A stretch of DNA of 64,000 nt, from positions 1,364,001 to 1,428,000 of the forward strand of contig NZ_PHHD01000001.1 in NCBI RefSeq assembly GCF_002813445.1. Reading direction: 5' to 3'. Origin of the DNA: Pseudomonas tolaasii NCPPB 2192. Its GTDB lineage: Bacteria; Pseudomonadota; Gammaproteobacteria; Pseudomonadales; Pseudomonadaceae. Positions within the stretch are counted from its first letter, which is position 1. Each line of letters opens with the position of its first letter. Shown here piece after piece: positions 34,931 through 43,304 of the stretch. The translations under genes and the position numbers were made by a program. The notes beneath the pieces are model-generated. The model was not told the DNA's origin. It made no database searches and saw only the letters and a program-made list of their open reading frames with translations.

Positions 34931-35809
34931 ATGCGCGCTTTACTCGTGTTGTTCAGTCTTCTGCTGCCGCTGTCGATGGCACAGGCCGCCGACAAACTGG
35001 AAGTGGTGACCAGCTTCAGTATTCTGGATGACATCACCCACCAGATCGGTGGCGATCACATCCAGATCAGCAACATGGTCGGGCCTGATTCCGATGCCCA
35101 CACCTACGAGCCCACCCCCGATGACGCCAAGGCACTGCTCAAGGCCAAAGTAATCATCAAGAACGGCCTGGGCTTCGAACCCTGGCTCGATCGCCTGGTA
35201 ACCAGCACCGAGACCAAGGCCACGGTCGTCACCGCCAGCAAGGGCGTGATCTCCCACACCATGGAAGAAGACGGCGAGACCATTCCGGACCCGCACGCCT
35301 GGCACAACCTGGCCAACGCTGAAATCTACGTTAACAACATCACCAAGGCACTGGTGGCCGCCGACCCGGCCAACAAGGCTGACTACCTGCGCAACAGCCA
35401 GGCCTACCTGAAAGAAATCTACCGCCTGCTGGCCGAAGCCAAGACCAAGTTCGGCGCACTGCCACCGGGCAACCGTCGCATCGTCACGTCCCATGACGCG
35501 TTCGGCTACCTGGGCCAGGCCTACGGCATTCAGTTCCTCGCGCCACAGGGCTTGTCCACCGAGCGTGAGCCGTCTGCCGCCGAAGTGGCCGCGCTGATCA
35601 CCCAGATTCGCAAAGACAAGGTCAAGGCCGTGTTCATGGAAAACATCAAGGACGCGCGCCTGCTCAAGCAGATTGCTGACGAAAGCGGCGCGCAAATCGG
35701 CGGCACGCTGTACTCCGATGCCCTCGCCGCCGAAGGCCCGGCCAGCACCTTCACCGGGCTGTTCGAATACAACCTCAACACCCTGTGCGCCGCCCTGAGC
35801 AAGCCATGA
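34931..35809 (+). CDS. Metal ABC transporter binding protein (cluster A-I, ZnuA-like)
   Basis: A 292-residue periplasmic receptor with a signal peptide (ALLVLFSLLLPLSMAQA). Metal ligands are evident in DAHTYEPTPDD, PHAWHNLANA, SHDAFGYLGQ and LYSDALA. The loop between the first two ligands (HTMEEDGETIPDP) lacks the histidine run of classical ZnuA, so metal choice rests on context, which favours zinc. The ATG at 34931 has GAGGTG upstream; an ATG at 34916 overlapping the permease stop is the alternative. Its stop overlaps hisI2 (ATGA). Confidence 0.9.
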   Translation: MRALLVLFSLLLPLSMAQAADKLEVVTSFSILDDITHQIGGDHIQISNMVGPDSDAHTYEPTPDDAKALLKAKVIIKNGLGFEPWLDRLVTSTETKATVVTASKGVISHTMEEDGETIPDPHAWHNLANAEIYVNNITKALVAADPANKADYLRNSQAYLKEIYRLLAEAKTKFGALPPGNRRIVTSHDAFGYLGQAYGIQFLAPQGLSTEREPSAAEVAALITQIRKDKVKAVFMENIKDARLLKQIADESGAQIGGTLYSDALAAEGPASTFTGLFEYNLNTLCAALSKP

Positions 35810-36219
35810 AACTGAGCATGCTCGACCTGGAAGAGGCTGCCCTGGGCAGCCGCTTTCCGCTCGAACCGGTGCTCGACGCCCTGCCGTGGAACAGCGATGG
35901 CCTGATTGCCGCCATCGCCCAGCAACACGGCAGCGGCGAGGTGTTGATGCTGGCCTGGATGAACCGCCAGGCCCTCAACGAAACCCTGGCCACCGGGCAA
36001 GTCTGCTACTGGTCACGTTCGCGCCGGCAGCTGTGGCGCAAAGGCGAGAGCTCCGGCCACTGGCAACAGTTGGTCGAAGCCCGGCTGGATTGCGACGGCG
36101 ACGCGGTGTTGCTGATCGTCAACCAACTCGGCCCGGCCTGTCACACCGGCCGCCCGACCTGCTTCTACAACGCCATCGACGGCGACTACGTTCACACCAT
36201 CACGGAGCCTGTTGCATGA
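35806..36219 (+). CDS. hisI2: Phosphoribosyl-AMP cyclohydrolase paralogue HisI2
   Basis: A 137-residue PRA-CH enzyme of histidine synthesis. The family blocks are LMLAWMNRQALNETLATGQVCYWSRSR, then LDCDGDAVLLIV and CHTGRPTCFYN. The three cysteines that hold zinc in known HisI structures are all present, so it is not an evidently zinc-free version. Compared with housekeeping HisI it has an extra acidic N-terminus. It is translationally coupled on both sides by ATGA overlaps. Such second copies are known from Zur regulons; the benefit under low zinc is not clear. Confidence 0.9.
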   Translation: MKLSMLDLEEAALGSRFPLEPVLDALPWNSDGLIAAIAQQHGSGEVLMLAWMNRQALNETLATGQVCYWSRSRRQLWRKGESSGHWQQLVEARLDCDGDAVLLIVNQLGPACHTGRPTCFYNAIDGDYVHTITEPVA

Positions 36220-36776
36220 TCCGCAAGAACCCTTCCGGCGACCTGCCGGTGATTGCCGAGTCGGCCTACGTCGACAAAACCGCGATCATCTGCGGCAAAG
36301 TCATCATCGGCGAAAACGTGTTCGTCGGCCCCTACGCCGTCATTCGCGCCGACGAAGTCGACGCCAGCGGCGCCATGGACCCGATCACCATCGGCGCCAA
36401 CTCGAACATCCAGGACGGCGTGGTCATCCATTCCAAATCCGGCGCAGCGGTGACCATCGGCGAATTCACCTCCATCGCGCACCGCTCCATCGTCCACGGC
36501 CCCTGCGTCGTCGGCGACCGCGTGTTTATCGGCTTCAACAGCGTGCTGTTCAACTGCGCCGTGGGCGACGGTTGCGTGGTGCGCCACAACTCGGTGGTCG
36601 ACGGCCGCGACCTGCCCGCCGCGTTCTACGTGCCCTCCACCACCCGCATCGGGCCCAACACCGACCTGTCGCAATTCCCGCCGGTGAGCGTCAGCGCCTC
36701 GGAGTTTTCCGAAGACGTGGCGCGCACCAACGTCGACCTGGTACGCGGCTACAAAGCCCTGCAAAACGAGTTCTGA
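36216..36776 (+). CDS. Gamma-class carbonic anhydrase family protein
   Basis: A 186-residue left-handed beta-helix protein with hexapeptide repeats, for example KTAIICGKVIIGENVFVG. The metal histidines of gamma carbonic anhydrase can be matched in VVIHSKSG and in IAHRSIVHG (two histidines five apart), and the arginine in AVIRADE is conserved. Gamma enzymes can use iron or cobalt instead of zinc, which would suit a zinc-starvation operon; this is inference. It overlaps hisI2 by ATGA and precedes pyrC2 by 3 bases. It corresponds to PA5540. Confidence 0.9.
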   Translation: MIRKNPSGDLPVIAESAYVDKTAIICGKVIIGENVFVGPYAVIRADEVDASGAMDPITIGANSNIQDGVVIHSKSGAAVTIGEFTSIAHRSIVHGPCVVGDRVFIGFNSVLFNCAVGDGCVVRHNSVVDGRDLPAAFYVPSTTRIGPNTDLSQFPPVSVSASEFSEDVARTNVDLVRGYKALQNEF

Positions 36777-36779
36777 ACC

Positions 36780-38117
36780 ATGAGCCGCCTGCTGATTCGC
36801 AACGCCCGTCTGGTGAATGAAGGCCAGGAATTCGACGCCGACGTGCTGGTCGCCAATGGCCGCATCGAAAAGATCGCCACCAGCCTGGAAGGCTACAACG
36901 AGCCGGTGGAAATCGACGCCAAGGGCCAGTGGCTACTGCCCGGCATGATCGACGACCAGGTGCACTTTCGCGAACCCGGCGCACCGGACAAAGGCAGTTT
37001 CTACAGCGAGTCCCGCGCGGCGGTGGCCGGTGGCATCACCAGCTTCATGGACATGCCCAACACCAACCCTGCCACCCTGAACCTGGAAGCCCTGGCTGAC
37101 AAAAAACGCCGAGCTGCGCTGCACTCAGTGGCCAACTACGGCTTTCACTTCGGCGTGAGCAACGACAACCTCGACACCGTGGCCGCCCTCGACCCGCGTG
37201 AAGTGGCCGGAGTCAAAGTGTTCATGGGGGCTTCCACCGGCAATATGCTGGTGGACGACCCACGGATTCTGGAGCGCCTGTTCGCCGAAGTGCCGACTAT
37301 TTTGCTGGCCCACTGCGAACACACGCCGAGCATCCTCGCCAACGAGCAGCGTCTGCGCGAGCGCTTTGGCGACCAGATTCCCGCCGTCGCCCACCCGCTG
37401 ATTCGTGACGCCGAGGCCTGCTATCGCTCATCCTCGTTTGCGGTGGAATTGGCCAAGCGCCATAACACGCGTCTGCACGTACTGCACCTGACCAGCGCTC
37501 GCGAACTGGACCTGTTCGAAAACAAACCCCTGGCGGAAAAACGCATCACCGCCGAGGTCTGCGTGCACCATTTGCTGTTCGATGACCGCGACTATCACCG
37601 CCTTGGCCACCAGATCAAATGCAACCCGGCAATCAAGTCCCGCGCCGACCGCGACGCGCTGCGCATTGCCTTGCTCAGTGATCGTCTGGATGTGATCGGC
37701 ACTGACCACGCACCGCACACCTGGGCGCAAAAACAGTTGGGTTATCGTGAAGCGCCGTCCGGGCTGCCGCTGGTGCAGCACGCGCTGCCGGCCTTGCTGG
37801 AACTGGTGGCTGACGGGCACCTGCCGCTGACTACGCTGGTGGCGAAAACCAGCCACCGCGTGGCCGACCTGTTCGCCATTCCGGATCGTGGTTATTTACG
37901 TGAGGGTTATTGGGCCGACCTGGTATTAATCCAGCCCGAGGCCGAAGGCAAGCCGGTGAGCAGCCAGCCGATCCTGGCGCGTTGCGGCTGGACGCCGTTC
38001 GCCGAGCGCAGTTTTCGCCACAGCGTCAGCACCACGCTGGTGTCCGGCCACCTGGCGTGGCACAACGGCCAGGTGGTCGACAGTTGCCAGGGTTTGCCCC
38101 TGCATTTTCTGCGTTAA
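36780..38117 (+). CDS. pyrC2: Dihydroorotase PyrC2
   Basis: A 445-residue class I dihydroorotase, which closes carbamoyl-aspartate to dihydroorotate in pyrimidine synthesis. The usual HxH metal motif reads QVH (in MIDDQVHFREPG), so the first histidine ligand is glutamine. The carboxylated lysine (GVKVFMGASTGN), the later histidines (LLAHCEH, LHVLHLTSA) and the aspartate (GTDHAPHTW) are kept. Gln at this place is known in a subgroup of class I enzymes. It is the last gene of the folE2 operon and overlaps the convergent DUF3617 gene by 4 bases. Confidence 0.93.
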   Translation: MSRLLIRNARLVNEGQEFDADVLVANGRIEKIATSLEGYNEPVEIDAKGQWLLPGMIDDQVHFREPGAPDKGSFYSESRAAVAGGITSFMDMPNTNPATLNLEALADKKRRAALHSVANYGFHFGVSNDNLDTVAALDPREVAGVKVFMGASTGNMLVDDPRILERLFAEVPTILLAHCEHTPSILANEQRLRERFGDQIPAVAHPLIRDAEACYRSSSFAVELAKRHNTRLHVLHLTSARELDLFENKPLAEKRITAEVCVHHLLFDDRDYHRLGHQIKCNPAIKSRADRDALRIALLSDRLDVIGTDHAPHTWAQKQLGYREAPSGLPLVQHALPALLELVADGHLPLTTLVAKTSHRVADLFAIPDRGYLREGYWADLVLIQPEAEGKPVSSQPILARCGWTPFAERSFRHSVSTTLVSGHLAWHNGQVVDSCQGLPLHFLR

Positions 38118-38635
38118 GCGCGGGGTTTGACGGTACCGCAATCGTTGCTCAGCCATTGGGCGTGGCTGTCGAGGCTGCCCTTCTGCTGAATGCCGGTGGC
38201 ATTGAAGGTGCCGTTGACCGTGGTGGTGAATTCTTTCTGGCTCTGGAAAGTGGCGACGCCGGTGCCTTGGGCTTTCGGGCAGCTGAAGCGGAATTTCCAC
38301 TGGTTGCCGGTCTTGTCGGTCACTTCCTGTTTGCAACCCGATTGCGGGTCGGTCAGGGGGATCGAGTCAGAGGCCACCTGCGCCGGGGTGAGGCACACCT
38401 GCACGCCTTTGCCGGCCATGGTAATGCCCTGCTTTTCCAGCATGGCGCGCTGTTCGGGGGTCATCTGTTGCTTGAGCTGGCCGAGGATCAGCGACAGGTC
38501 CGGCAAGTCCTGGTTATCGACTTTCATATTGCTGGTGGTCAATTCCCACAACCCCGGCGCCAGCATCTGCGCCTGAGCCGCCACGGGCAGCGACAAACCA
38601 ATGACCATGGCCAAAACTGGCAGACGAGCATTCAT
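38114..38635 (-). CDS. DUF3617 periplasmic protein
   Basis: A 173-residue secreted protein with a signal peptide (MNARLPVLAMVIGLSLPVAAQA). The mature start LAPGLWELTTSNMKVD and the cysteine-bearing QVCLTPAQ and WKFRFSCPKAQGTG match DUF3617, a family without assigned function. Three cysteines are visible. The start is clear from the signal peptide. It converges on pyrC2 with a 4-base overlap and is transcribed alone. Confidence 0.87.
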   Translation of the reverse strand: MNARLPVLAMVIGLSLPVAAQAQMLAPGLWELTTSNMKVDNQDLPDLSLILGQLKQQMTPEQRAMLEKQGITMAGKGVQVCLTPAQVASDSIPLTDPQSGCKQEVTDKTGNQWKFRFSCPKAQGTGVATFQSQKEFTTTVNGTFNATGIQQKGSLDSHAQWLSNDCGTVKPRA

Positions 38636-38766
38636 CGAGTAACTCCTGGGTAATTGTGGGCGTTAGACGCCGCAAAGCCGCCAGTGTTGCACGGCAAATA
38701 AAATAGCGACATTCGCCGCTGTTCATGGTCTGTTAGGCACTCGGATCGCCTGGAGAGATGTCGTTC

Positions 38767-40206
38767 ATGGATTTTTTTGGCCCGCACCTGCTCGCCTATT
38801 TCATCGCTACGCTGCATTTTCTCGGGACCCTCGCCGCCATCCACGCGGTGCTGACCGTCAGGACCGCCCAAGGCTCGATCGCCTGGGCCTTATCGCTGAT
38901 GTTCATGCCTTACCTCACGCTGATTCCCTACCTGATTTTTGGCCGCAGCACCTTTGATGCGTACATCCAGGCGCGTCGCCAGGCCAACCAGGAAATGCAC
39001 ACCGCGATCACCGCGCTGAACTGGCGCCCGTGGGTCGAAGAAGCCCTGGCCGCGCGCAACTCCAGCGCTTACGCCTCGTTGCGGGCCATGCCCAAGCTGG
39101 GGCGCATGCCGTGCCTGGCCAACAATGAAGTGCGCTTGCTGATCAATGGCGACGCCACCTTCAGCGCGATCTTCGAGGCGATCCGCAGCGCCAAAACTGC
39201 CGTGCTGTTCCAGTTTTTCATCATTCATGACGACGAGCTTGGCAGGCAATTACATGCCTTGCTGAAGGAAAAAGCTGCGCAAGGTGTAGACATTCACGTG
39301 CTCTACGACCGCATCGGCAGCCACGCCCTGCCCCATCGTTATGTGCAATCGCTGCGCGATGCCGGAGTCAAAGTCAAAGCATTCGCCACCCGCAGCGGCT
39401 GGCTCAATCGTTTTCAGGTCAACTTCCGCAACCACCGCAAAATCGTGGTGGTGGATGGCATTACCGGGTTTGTCGGCGGGCATAACGTCGGCGATGAGTA
39501 CCTGGGCAAGAAACCGCCGCTGGCGCCGTGGCGCGACACCCACGTACAAGTCACCGGCCCGGTAGTGGCGTGCCTGCAGGAATCGTTCGCCGAAGACTGG
39601 TTCTGGGCCGCGCGCGAACTGCCGCCACTGATTCTGCCGGACGCCTACCCCGAAGACGGCGTGCTCTGCCAACTGCTCGCCAGCGGCCCGGCAGACCCGT
39701 ATGAAACCTGCTCGCTGTTTTTTGTCGAAGCCATTCACGCCGCCACCGAGCGCGTGTGGATCACCAGCCCGTACTTCGTCCCTGACGAAGCCGTGTTCGC
39801 AGCCCTGCGCCTGGCGGTATTGCGCGGTGTGGACGTACGCCTGCTGCTGCCCTCGCGTCCGGACCATCGCATCGTCTACGCGGCGTCCAGCCTGTACGCA
39901 ATCGAAGCGCTACGCGCCGGTGTGCGGGTATTTCGCTACAAACCAGGTTTTCTGCATCAGAAGGTGGTGCTGGTAGACAGCGAAATCAGCGCCATCGGCA
40001 GTGCGAACATGGACAACCGTTCGTTCCGGCTGAATTTCGAAGTGATGTTGCTGACGGTAGACGAGGCCTTCACCAGCGAAGTGGAGCAGATGCTGCTGGA
40101 TGACTTTACCCTGGCCCATGAAGTCAGCCAGGAAGAAAGCCGCGAAACCCGCCGCCTGCAACAACTGGGCATGCGGATCGCGCGGCTTATCTCACCGATT
40201 CTCTAA
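38767..40206 (+). CDS. cls: Cardiolipin synthase A
   Basis: A 479-residue membrane enzyme that condenses two phosphatidylglycerols to cardiolipin. Two N-terminal helices are followed by two phospholipase D domains, each with an HKD motif: NHRKIVVVDG (about residue 223) and LHQKVVLVDS (about residue 400). The sequence is close to Pseudomonas ClsA throughout. I prefer ATG 38767 (MDFFGPHLL) to 38758 because it matches the family start and leaves room for the GGAG site. A REP pair with a following T-run lies just after the stop. Confidence 0.94.
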   Translation: MDFFGPHLLAYFIATLHFLGTLAAIHAVLTVRTAQGSIAWALSLMFMPYLTLIPYLIFGRSTFDAYIQARRQANQEMHTAITALNWRPWVEEALAARNSSAYASLRAMPKLGRMPCLANNEVRLLINGDATFSAIFEAIRSAKTAVLFQFFIIHDDELGRQLHALLKEKAAQGVDIHVLYDRIGSHALPHRYVQSLRDAGVKVKAFATRSGWLNRFQVNFRNHRKIVVVDGITGFVGGHNVGDEYLGKKPPLAPWRDTHVQVTGPVVACLQESFAEDWFWAARELPPLILPDAYPEDGVLCQLLASGPADPYETCSLFFVEAIHAATERVWITSPYFVPDEAVFAALRLAVLRGVDVRLLLPSRPDHRIVYAASSLYAIEALRAGVRVFRYKPGFLHQKVVLVDSEISAIGSANMDNRSFRLNFEVMLLTVDEAFTSEVEQMLLDDFTLAHEVSQEESRETRRLQQLGMRIARLISPIL

Positions 40207-40224
40207 CGGGTAACACCAAACCAA

Positions 40225-40313
40225 TGTGGGAGCTGGCTTGCCTGCGATGGCGGTCTACCCGTCGACTTATCCAGTCCTGATACACCGCTATCGCAGGCAA
40301 GCCAGCTCCCACA
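40225..40313. repeat. REP palindrome pair after cls
   Basis: TGTGGGAGCTGGCTTGCCTG at the left and its inverted copy at the right end flank about 35 unrelated bases. Six Ts follow at 40315-40320, so it may terminate cls transcription. The cls and cfa genes converge on it. Confidence 0.93.
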
Positions 40314-40340
40314 GTTTTTTGACCTCCAGAACCTGGAAGA

Positions 40341-41525
40341 TCAGCGGTAGATATCCTCCCGCGTCCACGGCAGTTCATGGCTGCCATCGGCATGGGGTTT
40401 TACCGCCAGAATCTGATGCAGGTTGATCCAGCCCCGCGCAAACGCGTACGCGCAACCGGCCAGGTACAGGCGCCAGATCCGCAGCGCCTGCTCCGGCACC
40501 ATCTTCGCAGCAGCCTCCAGATTGTCTTCCAGACGCTCGCTCCAATGGTCCAGCGTGCGCGCGTAGTGCAGACGCAGGCTTTCGACGTCGACCACTTCCA
40601 GCCCGACTTCGCTGATCTCGGCCGTCATCATCGCCAAATGCGGCAACTCGCCATTGGGAAACACGTAACGCTCGATAAAGTCCCCGGCGCCACGGCCCAC
40701 AGGGCGACCGTCAGTGTGCTTGGCGGTGATGCCATGGTTCATCACCAGACCGCCTTCACGCACCGCGCCAAACAGGACTTTGCAATATTCCGCCAGGTTG
40801 GCGTGGCCGACGTGTTCGAACATGCCCACGCTGACCACCTTGTCGAAACGGCCGTCCTGCGGCAGGTCGCGATAGTCGAGCAGCTGCAGGTCCACCTGAT
40901 CTTCCAGGCCTTCGGCTTTGACCCGCTCACGGGCCAGCGCCAATTGCTCTTTGCTCAAGGTGATGCCAAACACCTTGACCCCGAACTCCCGTGCGGCAAA
41001 CCGCGCCAGCCCGCCCCAACCGCAGCCGACATCGAGCAAATACTCGCCCGGCTGCAGCCGCAATTTGCGGCACAGGTGGCGAAATTTGTCTTGTTGGGCC
41101 TGGTCGATGGATTCGCTGCCGGTTTCAAAATAACCGCAGGAGTACGCCATGTCCTGGTCCAGCCAGAGCTGGTAGAACTCGTTGGACAAGTCGTAATGAT
41201 AGGAAATGGCCGCCGCGTCGGTAGCCTTGTCGTGGATCGAGCGCACCGGACGACTCCCCTCGTCGTCCTCGATCAGGGCGTGACTCAACTCGTCACACAC
41301 CCGGATGACCTCGGAGATGGAGCCTTCCAGCTCCAGTTTGCCCTCGACGAAAGCTTCGCCCAGTGAATCGAGCGTTGGATGGGTCAGCTTGGTCACGACC
41401 GTGGGGTCCTTCACCACGATGGTCACACTGGGCTCGGGGCCCAAGTTGAATTCATGGCCGTCCCAGAGTCGAAGACGCAGCGGTAGCTGAAGATTCTGTA
41501 AGGCCGGTGGAAGTTGCGCGAGCAT
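40341..41525 (-). CDS. cfa: Cyclopropane-fatty-acyl-phospholipid synthase
   Basis: A 394-residue enzyme that adds a methylene group from S-adenosylmethionine to double bonds of membrane lipids. The SAM motif is LLDVGCGWGGLARFAA, preceded by YSCGYF and followed by the family block GMFEHVGHANLAEY. The N-terminal 100-residue lipid-binding domain is present, so the protein is complete. Pseudomonas carries several Cfa paralogues. No RpoS promoter could be assigned with confidence in the 87-base gap upstream. It stands alone, convergent with cls. Confidence 0.93.
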   Translation of the reverse strand: MLAQLPPALQNLQLPLRLRLWDGHEFNLGPEPSVTIVVKDPTVVTKLTHPTLDSLGEAFVEGKLELEGSISEVIRVCDELSHALIEDDEGSRPVRSIHDKATDAAAISYHYDLSNEFYQLWLDQDMAYSCGYFETGSESIDQAQQDKFRHLCRKLRLQPGEYLLDVGCGWGGLARFAAREFGVKVFGITLSKEQLALARERVKAEGLEDQVDLQLLDYRDLPQDGRFDKVVSVGMFEHVGHANLAEYCKVLFGAVREGGLVMNHGITAKHTDGRPVGRGAGDFIERYVFPNGELPHLAMMTAEISEVGLEVVDVESLRLHYARTLDHWSERLEDNLEAAAKMVPEQALRIWRLYLAGCAYAFARGWINLHQILAVKPHADGSHELPWTREDIYR

Positions 41526-41612
41526 GAGTAGTCCCCCCTTGTTTCAGACGTCTGGAGTGAGGGTAGACCATCCGGAGACAAAGTAGGAGGCTATCGATTT
41601 AATAGCGCCTTT

Positions 41613-42401
41613 CTATGGGGCTCGACGCTCGAGCAAACCGTCCTGGATCCATTGTTTAAGCCACGTAACGGCCTGCAACGGGGCACCCTCTCCATAAGTG
41701 ACTGCAAGCTCTGCGCACAGTTCTGAAAAATTCCAGCCGGTAGTCACCATGCCCGCCAGGGCGCAGGCTTCTGCGGGCTCCAGGCTGCGGTAGTGGCATA
41801 CATTCTGGTGGCGCCACACCAGGCAAATCTGCGCCAGCTCGAGTGCATGGCTGTCGGGAAAATCCGACTCATCCTTGCTCGCCCGCCAAATCGCCACCGT
41901 GTTGAAATGGCAGAGTTGCTGCTGCACCGAAGGCGCCAGCGTCACCTGCAAACCCGGCCAGTCTTCGGGCGGCAGTGTGGCCATGTCGTTCAGGCTCAAC
42001 GGCTCGCCTTCAAGGGCGTCGAACGCCAGCGTGAACGCCCATTCCAGCCGCGCCAGCTCGGCCAGCGGCGGGCTCTGTTCAGGGACCAGATGCTCGACGA
42101 TGAACGCGGGGAAACGCTCACCCAGCCAGCGCAGGCTGTAATGGGCCGACGGATAACGGCGCACGTAGGCTTCTGTCAGTAACGCGAATTCATCATCGCC
42201 CAGCCAATACCAGATCGCGCCGAAGTCATGGCGCAACACTTCCTGCAACCGCGAGACATAAGCGTTGTGATAAATCGCCAGGCCGGTGTCCACATCCAGC
42301 GTCGGCCCGCCGAGCAAGGTGGCGGCAAAATGGCTATTGGCGGTGGAGGTTTCAGATAACAAATGCTGTTCAAAGGCCAATTGCCAATCGGTCAGGCGCA
42401 T
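41613..42401 (-). CDS. bufC: DUF2063 protein, bufferin partner BufC/HvfC-like
   Basis: A 262-residue protein. The N-terminal DUF2063 domain (about 1-95: LTDWQLAFEQHLLSE, then GLAIYHNAYVSRLQEVLRHDF) is the recognition partner of DUF692 enzymes in bufferin and methanobactin-like RiPP loci. The C-terminal half (about 100-262) is helical and typical of HvfC. It has no signal peptide, as expected for a cytoplasmic modification complex. Its ATG overlaps the end of the DUF692 gene by 10 bases. It is the last gene of the bufA-bufB-bufC operon; no DoxX-like gene follows. Confidence 0.88.
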   Translation of the reverse strand: MRLTDWQLAFEQHLLSETSTANSHFAATLLGGPTLDVDTGLAIYHNAYVSRLQEVLRHDFGAIWYWLGDDEFALLTEAYVRRYPSAHYSLRWLGERFPAFIVEHLVPEQSPPLAELARLEWAFTLAFDALEGEPLSLNDMATLPPEDWPGLQVTLAPSVQQQLCHFNTVAIWRASKDESDFPDSHALELAQICLVWRHQNVCHYRSLEPAEACALAGMVTTGWNFSELCAELAVTYGEGAPLQAVTWLKQWIQDGLLERRAP

Positions 42402-43237
42402 AGCGACCTCCTCGCCAGGGCAGTCGCGCCCAATTCACGGGCCTTGCTCAATTCGGTGAGCAATTCTTCGAATGGCGGGAAATGATCATCGCGCTCAAGC
42501 AGCGTCGACACGGGCCCCAAGTGCTCAAGCGTCTGTTGATAGAGCGCCCACACCGGGTCACACACGGGGTGGTCGTGGGTATCGACCACGTAATCGCCAT
42601 AATCCATATGCCCGGCCAAATGCAGTTGGCGGATGCTATGGGGCGCCAGGCTGCGAATGAACGTCCACGCGTCGAACCCGTGGTTACGCGAACTGACGTA
42701 CACGTTGTTCACGTCCAGCAGCAGTTGGCAGCCGGTGAGATGGGCCAGCGCGTTGAGAAATTCCCACTCGGTGAATTCATCCGCCCTGGAGCGCACATAA
42801 CTGGAGACATTTTCCAGCACCAGCGGGCGCTGCAACACATCCTGCACTTGGCGAACGCGGGCGGCCACGTGGTAAAGGCTCTCTTCGGTGTAAGGCAGCG
42901 GCAGCAGATCGTGCAACTGGTGTGCGCTGCCACGGCTCCAGCACAGGTGGTCGGAAATCCACGCGGGCTGAATGCGCTCGGCGAGCTGTTTGATGTTGTT
43001 CAGGTAATCGGTATCGAGGGCATGGGGCCCACCGATGGACAGGGACACGCCATGCATCACCAGGGGATAGCGCTCGGCTATCGCATCCAGGTAATACAAG
43101 GCTTTACCGCCCTGAACCAGATAATTCTCGGAGATCACTTCGAACCAATCCACGGCGGGCGATTGTTCGAGGATCTGCTGGTAGTACTCACTGCGTAAAC
43201 CCAGGCCGTAACCCAGACTTGAAAGGGAAGCGGACAT
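42392..43237 (-). CDS. bufB: DUF692 multinuclear iron enzyme, BufB/HvfB-like
   Basis: A 281-residue TIM-barrel protein of the DUF692 family. Characterised members (MbnB, BufB) use two or three iron ions to convert cysteines of a precursor peptide into oxazolone or thiooxazole groups. Likely metal ligands are in VMHGVSLSIGG, ISDHLCW, LLLDVNNVYVSS, HLAGHMDYGD and DTHDHPV. Start 43237 is preferred (AGGAG six bases upstream) although a GTG at 43240 is in frame. It lies 65 bases after the precursor gene, beyond a hairpin, and is coupled to the DUF2063 gene. Confidence 0.92.
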   Translation of the reverse strand: MSASLSSLGYGLGLRSEYYQQILEQSPAVDWFEVISENYLVQGGKALYYLDAIAERYPLVMHGVSLSIGGPHALDTDYLNNIKQLAERIQPAWISDHLCWSRGSAHQLHDLLPLPYTEESLYHVAARVRQVQDVLQRPLVLENVSSYVRSRADEFTEWEFLNALAHLTGCQLLLDVNNVYVSSRNHGFDAWTFIRSLAPHSIRQLHLAGHMDYGDYVVDTHDHPVCDPVWALYQQTLEHLGPVSTLLERDDHFPPFEELLTELSKARELGATALARRSLCA

Positions 43238-43259
43238 CACTCACTCCTGGGCAAAGTGT

Positions 43260-43287
43260 CCGCAGCGGTGGGGGGCATCCGCTGCGG
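43260..43287 (-). terminator. Intercistronic hairpin between bufA and bufB
   Basis: CCGCAGCGG and CCGCTGCGG form a perfect 9-bp stem with a 10-base loop, located 17 bases after the bufA stop and 22 bases before bufB. It lacks a T-run, so it is more likely an attenuator or a 3' stabiliser that yields more precursor mRNA than enzyme mRNA. Confidence 0.7.
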
Positions 43288-43304
43288 GAGCACTCGGTTG
43301 CCGG

